Source of the DNA: an uncultured Planktomarina sp.
GTDB lineage: Bacteria > Pseudomonadota > Alphaproteobacteria > Rhodobacterales > Rhodobacteraceae
Direction of reading: 5' to 3'
Assembly: GCA_905182455.1 (NCBI GenBank)
Contig: CAJJBJ010000002.1
Span: 62,001-126,000 of the forward strand
DNA length: 64,000 bases
Below the pieces are notes generated by a model. That model had not been told where the DNA came from and ran no database searches. It was given only the letters and a program-made list of their open reading frames with translations. The translations under genes were made by a program, and so were the position numbers. Positions 1 to 9,863 of this stretch are shown in pieces; the first letter of the stretch is position 1; every line of letters begins with the position of its first letter.

Positions 1-2
1 CC

Positions 3-293
3 GGCCATGCGGATGGCACGATCTTGGATATCGTTATTCGTCCACAATATCTGCGGATTGATTTTGACCGTGCTGGACAAGGGCCAACCCCAACCGACGC
101 GATGGGCCAAGCGGCACGGGCTAAAGTGCAACGGGCCCGGTTCTTGGGGCAAAATTCGCTGGTCGATTTCAAGCTGGAACAGGGGGCTATTCTGACCGCC
201 TCGGTCCCTTCAGTGTTTTTACCAAAAGCGGGCACGCCGTTTTGGTTGCTGGCACCGCGCAAACATTGTTACGTATTCCCTCGGCCTGCCTAG
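3..293 (+). CDS. ABC transporter ATP-binding protein, C-terminal fragment (TOBE domain)
   Basis: The reading frame is open from the window edge, so the ATPase core lies outside. The visible 96 residues look like the TOBE_2 domain that follows the nucleotide-binding domain in spermidine-, iron- and sulfate-type importers: an early DIVIRPQYLRI segment, then ARAKVQRARFLGQ and LLAPRKHCYVFP near the end. The substrate cannot be told from this part. Its stop overlaps the stop of the convergent YafY-type gene by four bases. No start is visible, and in-frame ATG or TTG codons near the edge should not be used as starts. Confidence 0.75.
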   Translation, partial: GHADGTILDIVIRPQYLRIDFDRAGQGPTPTDAMGQAARAKVQRARFLGQNSLVDFKLEQGAILTASVPSVFLPKAGTPFWLLAPRKHCYVFPRPA

Positions 294-973
294 GGTTTGA
301 CCACTCTTTGCCCACGCGCCTTATTCCAAGCCAAATAATCCACTAAGGTTTTGCCAGGCTCATCCACAAAACCCGCAGGCATCGCATCTAGGCTGTCGAT
401 TTTATCGACGCGCATGGTCACAAATCCGTTGCCGGTTTCGCTCCAAGCCGCCAGTGTCCAAAGCCTGCCCCAGTAATCCAAGGCCAAGGGGCGCAGTTTG
501 GAGATATCCTCGCCCACACTGATCTGCATCTTTTGCCGTGCGCGAATGGATTGCCGCAGTTTCGGCATATGCTGAAACCCACGCGCCGCATCAGCAAAAG
601 GGTAGGTGGCGAAAGACCAACCCGACGCTGCTGCACTGTCTTCCGGTAAAACCCCATCCATTCGGCGCGACAGGGCTTTCGCGGCATTGGCCAACTCGGT
701 GTCATCACTTTCACCCACAGCCGCCAGCCCGAGATGCAGCGCTTCCAGCTCGGTTTTGGTGAGATTGAGGGCCGGGAGCGTATAGGCTGCGGTAATTTGA
801 TACCCCACTCCGCGTTCTCCGCGGATGGGCACGCCCGAAGCCGCCAACGTGTCCATGTCTCGGTATAGGGTGCGCAAAGACATTCCCACAAGCGCAGCCA
901 AGTCGCAGGCGCGATAGAGGTTTCCGTCCCGCAGTATCTGAATCAATGAAAAAAGTCGGTCTTTACGTGCCAT
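290..973 (-). CDS. YafY/WYL-type transcriptional regulator (HTH_11)
   Basis: 227 residues. The N-terminal third is a winged helix of the HTH_11 type (RLFSLIQILRDG, then LAALVGMSLRTLYRDMDTL), with recognition helix SLRTLYRD. The rest is a WYL-like ligand-binding part containing LALDYWGRLWTLAAW. Such proteins are usually local regulators that answer to small molecules or nucleic-acid ligands; the ligand here is unknown. I chose the ATG at 973, which gives the typical MARKDRLF start; the longer frame to 1066 adds 31 residues unlike the family. It is divergent from tatA with a 116-base gap, so it could control either side, but this is inference only. Confidence 0.8.
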   Translation of the reverse strand: MARKDRLFSLIQILRDGNLYRACDLAALVGMSLRTLYRDMDTLAASGVPIRGERGVGYQITAAYTLPALNLTKTELEALHLGLAAVGESDDTELANAAKALSRRMDGVLPEDSAAASGWSFATYPFADAARGFQHMPKLRQSIRARQKMQISVGEDISKLRPLALDYWGRLWTLAAWSETGNGFVTMRVDKIDSLDAMPAGFVDEPGKTLVDYLAWNKARGQRVVKP

Positions 974-1089
974 ACTGACATAATAATGGCAGTTGAGATC
1001 CACGGCAACGTCAAAATGCACGGAAGCCGCTTTCTGCCGCCTGAGAACTGTTTTAGAAGTGATCAACAGTTAATCAAAGGATAGTTGAT

Positions 1090-1317
1090 ATGACCCCTGC
1101 ATTCCTAACGAACATCCCGCCTATGGGCTACGTGATCATCGCCCTCGTTGTTTTGGTGCTTTTTGGCCGTGGTAAAATTTCCGCTATGATGGGCGAAATG
1201 GGAAAAGGCATCACCGCTTTCAAAAAAGGCGTGAATGATAGCCAGCAAGAGATTGAAGAAGCCGCTTCTGAAGGTGCGAAAGACGTGACGCCTGAAGCTG
1301 AAAAAGAAAAATCCTAA
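1090..1317 (+). CDS. tatA: Sec-independent translocase subunit TatA
   Basis: 75 residues. One N-terminal membrane helix (about residues 12-24, IIALVVLVLFGRGK) is followed by the hallmark FGRGK hinge, an amphipathic helix (ISAMMGEMGKGITAFKKG) and a short acidic and lysine-rich tail. TatA polymerises to form the passage for folded, RR-signal proteins across the inner membrane. It is first in tatA-tatB-tatC. The ATG at 1090 leaves a periplasmic N-tail of normal length; the internal ATG at 1123 would cut into it. At least four proteins encoded in this window (SoxY, SoxB, SoxC, an MBL protein) carry Tat signals and would use this system. Confidence 0.96.
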   Translation: MTPAFLTNIPPMGYVIIALVVLVLFGRGKISAMMGEMGKGITAFKKGVNDSQQEIEEAASEGAKDVTPEAEKEKS

Positions 1318-1352
1318 TCGTTATTACTCACCTGTTGTAAGGAAGGTTCTCG

Positions 1353-1925
1353 ATGTTTGGATTGGGATGGGCCGAAATTTTGGTTGCGGGCATTGTTGGC
1401 CTAATCGTAATTGGCCCCAAAGAATTGCCTGTAGTTTTTCGCAAAATTGGCCAATTTGTTGGCAAAGCAAAAGGCATGGCTCGGGATTTTAGCCGCGCCA
1501 TGAATGATGCTGCCGACGAGTCGGGCATGAAAGACGCGATGGACTCGATGAATTCCCTCCAAGACGGTGTGCGCAGCGTGACCGACCCCACCACAAAGTG
1601 GAAAGATTTTGTGCCCGGTGCTGAACTCGCCAAAGGTGATGCAGACAGGGCTGAAAAAGCGAAAAAAATGCATGACGCTATGGCCGATAAGGCTCAAGGG
1701 CGTTTGGATGCTGCGAAAGCGGCCAACGAGGCGGCCGAGACCTATGCGGCCCCAAAAAAACCTGTGGGCAAAAAGTCATTGGCGGCCAAAACTGCGGTCA
1801 AGGCTCCGGCTAAATCTCCTGCCAAAGCTGCCCCGGCAAAAAAACCTGGGACCGTTGCCAAAGAGGTGGCGCCAAAAAAACCTGCTGCGAATCTCGCAGA
1901 TCCTAAGTCGGGCAAAACGACATGA
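1353..1925 (+). CDS. tatB: Sec-independent translocase subunit TatB
   Basis: 190 residues. It starts MFGLGWAEILVAG and continues through GLIVIGPKELP, the classic TatB membrane helix and hinge with the conserved Glu near residue 8 and the GPKELP turn. A long amphipathic helix follows, then a low-complexity tail from about residue 130 rich in Ala, Lys and Pro (repeats like KAPAKSPAKAAPAKKP), which is common in alphaproteobacterial TatB. TatB forms the signal-peptide receptor with TatC. Its stop overlaps the tatC start (ATGA), which suggests translational coupling. Confidence 0.96.
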   Translation: MFGLGWAEILVAGIVGLIVIGPKELPVVFRKIGQFVGKAKGMARDFSRAMNDAADESGMKDAMDSMNSLQDGVRSVTDPTTKWKDFVPGAELAKGDADRAEKAKKMHDAMADKAQGRLDAAKAANEAAETYAAPKKPVGKKSLAAKTAVKAPAKSPAKAAPAKKPGTVAKEVAPKKPAANLADPKSGKTT

Positions 1926-2806
1926 GCAGCGAAAACGAAACCTTAGAAGAGTCCTCTGCGCCCCTCATTGAGCATCTCACCGAGCTTCGCACCTGTCTTA
2001 TTCGTGCTGCGTTGGCCTTTATAGTTGGCCTCTTCGCCTGTTTTTTTGTGGCTGAATATATTTTGAATTTTTTGGCTGAACCCATCGCGCAAATTCTGCG
2101 TGATAGGGGTGAAATTGCCCAGTTAATTTTTACCGCGCCGCAAGAAAAATTTTTCGTGTTGATCCGAATTTCGGTGATTTTTGGACTTGGCGTTTCCTCT
2201 CCCTTTATTGGCTATCAATTATGGCGCTTTGTGGCGCCGGGTCTTTATAAAGCTGAGAAAAACGCGTTTTTACCATTTATCATCGCTTCGCCTGTGTTGT
2301 TTTTAATGGGGGCCGCTTTTGCGCATTATGTCGTAAGCCCGCTCGCTTTGAACTTTTTCATTGGCTATGCTGATATCATGCCAACTGTGACTGCGCTTAT
2401 TACGGGTACTGATCCTCAAGCGGCTGATTCCGCCCTGAAAACGCGATTTTTGGGTTCAGTGCGTGAGACGTTGGACGTGGTGCTGAAGTTTATCATGGCC
2501 TTTGGTGTGTGTTTCCAACTGCCTGTGCTGCTGACCTTGATGGGCAAGGCTGGATTGGTCTCTGCGGTGGGCCTGCGCAATGTACGCAAATATGCCGTTG
2601 TTGCGATTTTGATTTTGGCTGGTATCGTGACGCCGCCGGATGTGGTGACACAGATCATCTTGTTTGTGGTGGTTTATGGCCTGTATGAGATTTCGATCTG
2701 GTTGGTGGTCTATGTGGAAAGACAGCGTAATGCTTTCTTGAAAGAGCAAGGCGTATCGGATGATGATTTGTTCGATGACGAAGATGATGAAGGCGACTTG
2801 AAATGA
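1922..2806 (+). CDS. tatC: Sec-independent translocase subunit TatC
   Basis: 294 residues with six predicted membrane helices. The N-terminal LIEHLTELR motif (about residues 15-23), which binds the twin-arginine signal, is present, as is FVAPGLYKAEK in the second loop. The C-terminal tail is strongly acidic (DDDLFDDEDDEGD). Length is a little above the E. coli protein because of this tail and a longer periplasmic loop, as is usual in Rhodobacteraceae. It overlaps tatB upstream by four bases and the next ATPase gene downstream by four bases, so all four genes look like one transcript. Confidence 0.97.
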   Translation: MSSENETLEESSAPLIEHLTELRTCLIRAALAFIVGLFACFFVAEYILNFLAEPIAQILRDRGEIAQLIFTAPQEKFFVLIRISVIFGLGVSSPFIGYQLWRFVAPGLYKAEKNAFLPFIIASPVLFLMGAAFAHYVVSPLALNFFIGYADIMPTVTALITGTDPQAADSALKTRFLGSVRETLDVVLKFIMAFGVCFQLPVLLTLMGKAGLVSAVGLRNVRKYAVVAILILAGIVTPPDVVTQIILFVVVYGLYEISIWLVVYVERQRNAFLKEQGVSDDDLFDDEDDEGDLK

Positions 2807-3642
2807 CCCAAGATTCGTTAGACAGGATCGTCCTCGCGCTTGAGCGGATGTCACCAGCACCGCTCAAGGCTCCTGATTTCACCGATACAGATGCCTTTTT
2901 ATGGCACACCTGCCCAGATCAATTGGAACCTATCACCAAGGTGTCACTAGTTGATTTGAGCCTTTTGGTGGGCATTGATCGGTCTCGCGATACATTGCTC
3001 GAAAACACCCTGCGGTTTGCCAAGGGCATGCCGGCCAATAACGCTTTGCTCTGGGGCGCACGCGGCATGGGGAAATCCTCATTGGTGAAGGCCGTGCATG
3101 CGGATATCGTGCGCCAAGGACTGCCTTTGAAGGTGGTTGAGCTGCAACGTGAAGATCTGCCTTCGGTGACCCGACTGTTGGCGCTGTTGCGTGGCGCGCC
3201 ATATAGGTTCTTGCTGTTTTGCGATGATCTGTCCTTCTCGCATGATGATCAGCACTATAAATCTCTCAAAGCGGTTTTGGATGGTGGCATTGCGGGGCGC
3301 CCGGAAAATGTGATTTTCTACGCCACTTCGAATCGGCGGCATTTGATGCCCCGCGATATGATTGAGAACGAAAGCTCTGGAGCGATCAATCCCAATGAGG
3401 CGGTGGAAGAAAAGGTGAGCCTGTCAGACCGTTTTGGCCTCTGGCTTGGGTTTCATGCCTGTGATCAAGACCAATATTTGCAGATGATTCAAGGCTATTG
3501 CACCGCCCATTGCGTCACAGTAGCGCCTGATATTTTGCACGCTGAGGCCATCGAATGGCAAGCCACGCGCGGATCACGGTCCGGTCGGGTGGCTTGGCAG
3601 TTTTTCGTTGATTTGGCCGGGCGGCATGGCGTAGCGGTCTAA
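2803..3642 (+). CDS. AAA-type ATP-binding protein, DUF815 family
   Basis: 279 residues. Walker A is GARGMGKS (85-92). Walker B is FLLFCDD around 136-142. An Asn/Arg-containing sensor segment (FYATSNRRH) follows. This is the DUF815 family of AAA+ proteins, whose role is not established. Its start overlaps the tatC stop, and in related bacteria it is often found near surE-pcm-nlpD (from memory of the family's genomic context). It is convergent with nlpD, with about 20 bases between stops. No signal peptide or membrane helix is seen, so it is cytoplasmic. Confidence 0.85.
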   Translation: MTQDSLDRIVLALERMSPAPLKAPDFTDTDAFLWHTCPDQLEPITKVSLVDLSLLVGIDRSRDTLLENTLRFAKGMPANNALLWGARGMGKSSLVKAVHADIVRQGLPLKVVELQREDLPSVTRLLALLRGAPYRFLLFCDDLSFSHDDQHYKSLKAVLDGGIAGRPENVIFYATSNRRHLMPRDMIENESSGAINPNEAVEEKVSLSDRFGLWLGFHACDQDQYLQMIQGYCTAHCVTVAPDILHAEAIEWQATRGSRSGRVAWQFFVDLAGRHGVAV

Positions 3643-3662
3643 TCCGTCACGGCTCCAGCTAT

Positions 3663-4773
3663 CTAGATATAATCGTCAGGATCAACTGACTCTAAGCCCT
3701 TGCGCACTTCAAAATGCAGAAATGAAGGCGTGCCGGCTCGCACTTTGGCAATCTTTTGACCGCGCGTCACCCGATCGCCCTTTTTCACCGCAAGGCCGTC
3801 TACATTGGTGTAAACCGTCAATAGCCCATCCATATGTTTGATCACCACGATAGGCACGCCATTGGTGTCTTTGGTCACAGCGGCAACGGTGCCGTCATCT
3901 GCGGCGACCACAGGTGCACCGGCGGCCGTGCCAATGTCTATGCCCTCATTATCACCCTTTCTATAGCTGCGGATGATATTGCCTGAGGCTGGGCGCACAA
4001 ATCGCGAATCGATGCTTGACGCCTGTGTTGTGGCCCCTGTGTCTAGCGACAGGGGAGGTGGTTGGGGCGGTTGTAAGTTGGCCCGGTTGTAAATCCGTCC
4101 GTGGTTGTGGCCGGATACTACTTGGCGGGACGGGGGTGATGCTGCCTTCGCCCGGTGCACTGATAGCCTGGGTGCTGTTTTTGGTCACAGGAATCAACAG
4201 ATATTGCCCGGTCCGGACTTCTTTTTCTAGACCTAGGCCATTCCATTCAGCCAAATCAACAGCTGTTACATTGTAAAGGCGCGCGATGGTGAAGGCAGTT
4301 TCACCTTCGAGCACCCGGTGGCGGATAGGTTCAACACCTGTGGGCTGGCTGGGGCTGACAGGAGTGTCTGACAATTCGCTGATATCTACGACGGTCGGTG
4401 CGAGAGGCGCACCTGTGGCGCCTGTGGCAACGATACTTGAAGGCAGAGCTACAATTTCACCATGCCGCAAAATTGCCTCTTGTGAGATCCCATTGTACCG
4501 GCCCAAAGTTCCCGCATCTGCATTAATACGCGTTGCGACATCGCCGATGCGATCCCCGTTTTTAGCCAGAACCACTTGATAGGTTGGAAAGGTGATCACG
4601 CCACGTGCATCTGTCGCGGGCAGGTTGGCCACTGCGCTACGGGCAGCTGAACTGGTATCAAATAACCCCCCAAATTGGTCGCGCATGTCAAAATCTAAAT
4701 TACCAGAACAGGCGGCCACACTGGCTAGAGCCACGAGTGGCAATACGCGCGTCACTTTTAGATAATGTTTCAT
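3663..4773 (-). pseudogene. NlpD-type LysM/M23 lipoprotein, split by a frameshift
   Basis: Two overlapping frames make one protein of about 369 residues. The upstream frame begins MKHYLKVTRV with a lipobox ending VAAC, so it is an outer-membrane or periplasmic lipoprotein, and carries two LysM-like peptidoglycan-binding segments (around TYQVVLAKNGDRIGDVA and HRVLEGETAFTIARLYNV). The downstream frame has the M23 (LytM) fold ending HFEVRKG. In NlpD-like activators the zinc ligands are often incomplete, so it is likely an amidase activator rather than an enzyme. The frames join if one C is removed from the coding-strand C4 run near 4052. The region length is 3n+1, fitting one extra base. It is probably functional if the base is an error. 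It is third in surE-pcm-nlpD. Confidence 0.82.
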
Positions 4774-4813
4774 GTTACTCTCTCCTCGCCCGGTACTCTT
4801 ATGATGAGCATTT

Positions 4814-5462
4814 TTAGGCATTTTCCTTACCCAAGCCTTCCAGCAGGGGCACAAAACGAACCGATCTTAACTCATGATAGTCTAAGCCATCTTCTGTTTT
4901 CACAACTTTAACCAGTGTTTGAACCGTGTCTGACTGTCCGACTGGCAGTACCATAATACCGCCAACGCGCAATTGTTCCAACAGTGGGCCGGGCGGATCT
5001 TCGCTGGCAGCTGTCAGTATAATGCGATCAAAAGGGGCTTGCTCTGGGCAATCCTCGGCTGCCATCGGCAATTAAGGCAATAATGTTGGTGATATCTTCA
5101 GCTTCAAAAACCGCCCGAGCTTCGCGCACCAAACGGCTGTATCGATCCACTGTATAAACCCTGCGGGCCAATTGGCTTAGAATGGCGGCTTGATATCCCG
5201 ATCCCGTCCCAATTTCCAAAACTTTATCGCGCGGTTGCACGTCGAGCGCTTCGGTCATCAAGGCGACAATCGAGGGCTGAGAGATGGTTTGACCGCAAGC
5301 GATGGGCAGGGGCGTGTCTTCATAAGCGCGATCTTCAAAGGTGCCGCGAATATATTTGCCTCGATCCACCCGTTCCATCGCGTTCAGCACGCGCTTATTG
5401 GTTACCCCCCGCGACCGCAGAGAAAACAAAAACTGCATTTTACGTTCGGCCGCGCTGATCAT
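4814..5462 (-). pseudogene. pcm: Protein-L-isoaspartate O-methyltransferase, split by a frameshift
   Basis: Repairs isoaspartyl residues using S-adenosylmethionine. The first frame has the family start, the [15 protein letters not shown] segment and the SAM-binding [14 protein letters not shown] motif, then reads out of frame after IADGSRGLP. The second frame resumes with [13 protein letters not shown], which directly continues the family pattern (DGS[12 protein letters not shown]). Removing one C from the CCC run at 5046-5048 restores a 215-residue protein of normal length. It is next to surE (2-base gap), as in many proteobacteria. Probably intact in the organism. Confidence 0.88.
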
Positions 5463-5464
5463 GG

Positions 5465-6247
5465 TTAGCCCAATATGCGGGCCAAGTGGCCCAGTTGGTC
5501 ATGCGCGGTAAGATCTGCTCGCATGGGGGTGATTGAGACGTATCCCGCAAGATTGGCCGCCGCATCGGTGCCGTCTTGGGTAGGGGCCTGTTGCGGGCGG
5601 CCGTGCATGAACAAAAACTTGCGACCATTGGGGGCATTGGTCGCATGGGCGCCAAAAGCCCCATCGCCGCGATAGCCTTGAGCCACAGATTTCATCCCCA
5701 AAACACCTGTGACGGGCACCGGTGGGAAGTTGACATTGTAAAACAACGCATAGTCATGGGCCCGCGCAAATCCTGCTTGTAGGCAGGCTTTAACAGCTGC
5801 CACACCATGTCCGGCGCTGGCCTCAAAACTGTTGTCTAAGGCTGCATTTTCCGGACCGTAAAATTGGGACATGGCGATGGCTGGGATGCCGGCCAAAGCG
5901 GCTTCCATAGCAGCACCAATCGTGCCGGAATAGACGGTGTTTTCAGCAGAGTTGTTACCTTTATTGACGCCAGATAAAACCAAATCCGGTGGCTCGGGCA
6001 GAAGATCATTCAAACCCGCCAAGACGCAATCTGCAGGTGAGCCCTCAACCGCAAATTTGCGCGGGCCATATTGATGCACCAAAACTGGCTTGGTGTAAGA
6101 AATACAGTGCCCAACGCCCGATTGCTCGGATTGAGGCGCCACTGTCCAAACCTCACCGTCGGACCCTGCCAATTGGCTTGCTACATCAAAAAGCACCGAG
6201 AGACCGGGTGCCATAATTCCATCGTCATTTGTGATAAGTATACGCAT
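5465..6247 (-). CDS. surE: 5'/3'-nucleotidase SurE
   Basis: 260 residues, full length. The metal-binding NDDG is at residues 7-10, with the conserved SGVNKGNN and [11 protein letters not shown] motifs. SurE dephosphorylates nucleoside monophosphates and is linked to stationary-phase survival. It is first in a surE-pcm-nlpD operon on the minus strand. In related roseobacters I would expect this block to follow tatABC-serS in the same direction; here it faces the tat genes (see findings). Confidence 0.96.
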   Translation of the reverse strand: MRILITNDDGIMAPGLSVLFDVASQLAGSDGEVWTVAPQSEQSGVGHCISYTKPVLVHQYGPRKFAVEGSPADCVLAGLNDLLPEPPDLVLSGVNKGNNSAENTVYSGTIGAAMEAALAGIPAIAMSQFYGPENAALDNSFEASAGHGVAAVKACLQAGFARAHDYALFYNVNFPPVPVTGVLGMKSVAQGYRGDGAFGAHATNAPNGRKFLFMHGRPQQAPTQDGTDAAANLAGYVSITPMRADLTAHDQLGHLARILG

Positions 6248-6347
6248 GTGACTTGGATAGAAGGTTGCAGCCAGACGGGCAAGCCTGCATCACCCCTGCA
6301 GGGAGGCAATTCGTGAAATGACCCTAGATTGTCGCAGTTTGGGAGCT

Positions 6348-6992
6348 TTATATCACACCCAATGTAGCGATGATGCGTTCGGCTTCGCTCTCACAGCTCG
6401 TCAGAACCTCGCGGTTTTCGCCCGGATAGAAGCGCGCGCGGGTGGCTGTGGGCATCGGTGCTGGTGTGATGATCTTCACATTGGGGCCGGTATTTTTGGT
6501 TTCCGCCTGCCAGCTTTGCGCCAAAGAAATTTGAGCCGCTTTGGTGGCGCCGTAGCTGCCGAAAAACTTATGACCCGCACAGGGGTCATCAAAAAACACC
6601 GCAGTGCCGGTATCGCCCAACAAAGGTGCGATATTTGGGATCAGCACGCCTGTGGTGGTGATGTTGAGCTTAACAGATTTTTCCCAGTCACGCGCTGCAA
6701 TGAAATTTGCAGGTGACAGTGGAGCTGCGTGGATGGCGCAATGGGCCCAGAGATGCAGGCCCCCCCAACGGTCATGGATCGAACGGCAAAGATGGCGTAC
6801 GGCGTTGAAGTCGGTGACATCAGTCGGCGCCAGCGTGGCCTGTCCGCCAATGGCTTGGATGCGGTCGTCTAATTCTTCCAATCCGCCTGTAGTTTTGGCC
6901 ACGGCAATGATATGAAATTTCTGAGCGAGTTTGAGCGCCAAAGCCGCGCCCAAGCCGCGCGACGCGCCGGTTATGAGAATTGGATATGTCAT
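6348..6992 (-). CDS. Short-chain dehydrogenase/reductase (SDR), atypical active site
   Basis: 214 residues from the ATG at 6992 (MTYPILITGASRGLG); a second ATG at 7004 is possible. The Rossmann dinucleotide motif GASRGLG is clear, and the catalytic pair YGATKAA is present. The catalytic Ser expected about 12-14 residues before the Tyr is missing: the local sequence is AVFFDDPCAG. The usual NNAG is HCAI. It may therefore be a weak enzyme, or use another residue. The substrate is unknown. It is divergent from the P450 gene with about 80 bases between them. Confidence 0.8.
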   Translation of the reverse strand: MTYPILITGASRGLGAALALKLAQKFHIIAVAKTTGGLEELDDRIQAIGGQATLAPTDVTDFNAVRHLCRSIHDRWGGLHLWAHCAIHAAPLSPANFIAARDWEKSVKLNITTTGVLIPNIAPLLGDTGTAVFFDDPCAGHKFFGSYGATKAAQISLAQSWQAETKNTGPNVKIITPAPMPTATRARFYPGENREVLTSCESEAERIIATLGVI

Positions 6993-7074
6993 GACTGGCG
7001 TCATGGGGGCAAAACCAATGTAGGTCAAGGGGCAGGGGCTTGCCAAAGCGGCTATCTGATGATGATCTGACCCG

Positions 7075-8224
7075 ATGGAATATACAATCGATCCACAGCG
7101 GTTCTGGCACGATCCCTATCCGGATTTGGCTGCAATGCAGGCCTTGGCTTCGGTAGTCTATGTGCCACAATTGGATGCGGCATTGATCACCCGCCGGGCC
7201 GATGTCTTTGTGCAGGAAAAGCGAGTTGATATATTTTCATCACGTCAGCCAGAGGGGCTAATGACCCGTTTGATGGGCGAGAATATGATGCGCAAAGACG
7301 GCCCGGCGCATCAAGCCGAGCGCAAGCAGATTTTTCCAAGCCTCAGCCCGCGCACCGTGATGCAGGTTTGGCGTCTCGAGTTTGAACGGGCGACACAGGC
7401 GGTGATTGACGGATTACAGGATAAGCAAGAATTTGATCTTGTGCGTGATTTTGCGATGCCAGTGTCTGGGGCCGCTTTGGTCGCTATCACGGGCCTGCGG
7501 CAGATGACACCGGCTCAAATGGATCAGGTCAGCCAAGCAATGATTGATGGATGTGCTAACTATCGCGGCGATCCGAGCGTGGAGCGGGCCTGCCACGTCG
7601 CAACAGCGCAGATTGATGCGCATATTGCTTTGATGTTGCAGGAGGTTACGGTAAATCCGGATATGTCTGTGCTCTCAGTCTTGCGGCAAGGGGGTCAACC
7701 GCTAGCCAATATTCAAGCCAATATCAAACTGGTGATTTCCGGCGGACAAAATGAACCTCCGCGATGCCATTGCAGGCACAGCAGCTGCTGTCTTGATGCA
7801 CCCTGATGCACGGGCATATCTGGGCCAATCAGGCGCTTGGGGGCAAGCTTTCATGGAATATGCCCGCTGGATGTCGCCCATTGGTATGAGCCCGCGCCAA
7901 ATAAGCGGAGATTGCACTGTGTTGGGATATGATTTCAAACAAAACGACCGGGTGTTTTTTATGTTTGGTGCGGCCAATCGTGACTCGTCGGTGTTTGAGG
8001 TGCCCGACATGTATGATCTCAACCGTGATACGGGGCCAGCTATTCCGTTTGGTGCAGGACCACATTTTTGTGCGGGGGCGGCGGCCAGCCGGGTGTTGAT
8101 CGCCGAAGTAGCTTTGCCACAGCTGTTTGCAGGATTTCCAGATCTTGAATTGACAGAGGCGGTGCGTTGGGGCGGTTGGGCGTTTCGGGGTCCGTTGTCG
8201 GTGCAGGTCCGCCGTGGTGGGTGA
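7075..8224 (+). pseudogene. Cytochrome P450, split by a frameshift
   Basis: A haem-thiolate monooxygenase of about 382 residues if the frame is mended. The first frame runs through the I-helix start (LVISGGQNEP). The second resumes with RDAIAG and contains the haem-binding signature FGAGPHFCAG with the Cys ligand. The I-helix reads GGQNEPRD rather than AGxxT, a variant seen in bacterial P450s. Removing one C in the cctccgcg stretch near 7763-7766 rejoins the frames; total length is 3n+1. No ferredoxin or ferredoxin reductase gene is near, so redox partners must come from elsewhere. The substrate is unknown. It is convergent with purF. Confidence 0.85.
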
Positions 8225-8248
8225 AGGCTCGCGCCACCCACTCCTAGC

Positions 8249-9736
8249 CTATTCGGCCGCCTTCATTTGAAAGCCGCTGGCAATCTGATCGGTTGGGATC
8301 ACCGGATAATCACCGCTGAAGCAAGCATCACAATATTGCGGCTGTGCATTGTCGCGATCAGCCCCATTCACAGCGCGGTAAAGACCATTGAGTGAGATGA
8401 ACTTCAAGCTGTCCACTGTGAGATGCTGGCGCATTTCTTCTTCGGTCATTGTGGCTGCCAAGAGCTTTTCACGTTGTGGCGTATCTACCCCATAAAAACA
8501 GGGCCATGCGGTTGGGGGGCTGGCAATACGGAAGTGCACTTCAGCGGCACCTGCGTCCAAAATCATCTCTTTAATTTTCCGCGATGTGGTGCCGCGTACA
8601 ACACTATCATCCACCAAAATCACGCGTTTTCCGCGGATCAACGCTCGGTTCACATTCAACTTCAAACGCACGCCCATATTGCGGATCTGTTCGCTGGGTT
8701 CGATAAAAGTGCGGCCCATATATTGATTTCGAATTATTCCCATGGCGTAAGGAATGCCGGATTCAAAGGAATAGCCAATCGCTGCCGGCGTGCCGCTGTC
8801 GGGCACGGGGCAAACAAGATCTGCATCCACAGGTGATTCCTTGGCTAATTCACGGCCAATAGCTTCACGGGTTTCATACACACTGCGGCCGCCCAAAATA
8901 CTGTCGGGACGGCTGAAATAGATATGCTCAAATACACAAAAACGTGGGCGGGCAGGGCGGAAAGGATAGATGCTTTCAACGCCTTTGGCGGTGATCACCA
9001 CCATTTCGCCGGGATGTATCTCGCGCACAAACTCAGCGCCAATAATATCCAATGCACAGGTTTCGGAGCTCAAAGCCCACCCTTCACCGACTTTACCAAG
9101 CACCAAGGGGCGCACGCCCAAAGGATCACGCACACCGATCAATTGCGTTTGCGTCATCGCCACAATGGAAAACGCGCCTTCAACCCGACGCAAAGCGTCT
9201 TCCATCCGTTGTGGGATATTTTGTTGCAGACTACGGGCCATCAGGTGGATGATGCACTCACTGTCGGAGGAGGATTGAAAAATTGAGCCACGTTCGATCA
9301 GCTCTTTGCGCAATGCAATTGCGTTGGTGATATTGCCATTATGGGCAATCGCAGCGCCGCCCATGGCAAACTCGCCAAAAAAGGGCTGCACGTCGCGGAT
9401 TGCGGTGTTGCCCTTAGACCCAGCTGTTGAATAGCGTACATGCCCAATCGACAAGTCTCCCGGCAGTTGCTCCATAACCTTGGCACTGGTGAAGCTGTCA
9501 CGCACATAGCCAAACCGGCGCACAGAGTTGAACCCCTGTTCATCGTCATGCGAAACAATACCACCGGCCTCTTGGCCTCGGTGTTGTAGAGCATGCAGAC
9601 CAAGTGCTGTGAAATTGGCGGCATCAAGCGTCCCGATGACGCCAAAAACACCGCATTCTTCGCGCAATTTATCGTCGTCAAAAGGATTGGTGTGTATCTG
9701 GTCTAACGGTTGGGTCACGCGCAAGGCTCCGGTCAT
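8249..9736 (-). CDS. purF: Amidophosphoribosyltransferase
   Basis: 495 residues. First committed step of purine synthesis: PRPP plus glutamine gives phosphoribosylamine. The glutaminase nucleophile is Cys28 in EECGVFGVIG, after a propeptide that must be cleaved. The PRTase loop is VILVDDSVVRGTT. Late cysteines (CDACFSGDY) are as in Bacillus-type enzymes that bind an iron-sulfur cluster, though a cluster here is inference. cvpA is transcribed in the same direction, upstream of purF, an arrangement also found in E. coli. Confidence 0.97.
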   Translation of the reverse strand: MTGALRVTQPLDQIHTNPFDDDKLREECGVFGVIGTLDAANFTALGLHALQHRGQEAGGIVSHDDEQGFNSVRRFGYVRDSFTSAKVMEQLPGDLSIGHVRYSTAGSKGNTAIRDVQPFFGEFAMGGAAIAHNGNITNAIALRKELIERGSIFQSSSDSECIIHLMARSLQQNIPQRMEDALRRVEGAFSIVAMTQTQLIGVRDPLGVRPLVLGKVGEGWALSSETCALDIIGAEFVREIHPGEMVVITAKGVESIYPFRPARPRFCVFEHIYFSRPDSILGGRSVYETREAIGRELAKESPVDADLVCPVPDSGTPAAIGYSFESGIPYAMGIIRNQYMGRTFIEPSEQIRNMGVRLKLNVNRALIRGKRVILVDDSVVRGTTSRKIKEMILDAGAAEVHFRIASPPTAWPCFYGVDTPQREKLLAATMTEEEMRQHLTVDSLKFISLNGLYRAVNGADRDNAQPQYCDACFSGDYPVIPTDQIASGFQMKAAE

Positions 9737-9863
9737 TGACGAGTCGCAGCATGCCTTACGGCATCACAGCAGGCATGTCACTTTGGCAATGCACGTTATT
9801 GACAGTTTTTATTGGAAAATTGGAAAAAACTTCACCTTATTACGACCTCATCAGGTTAAATTA

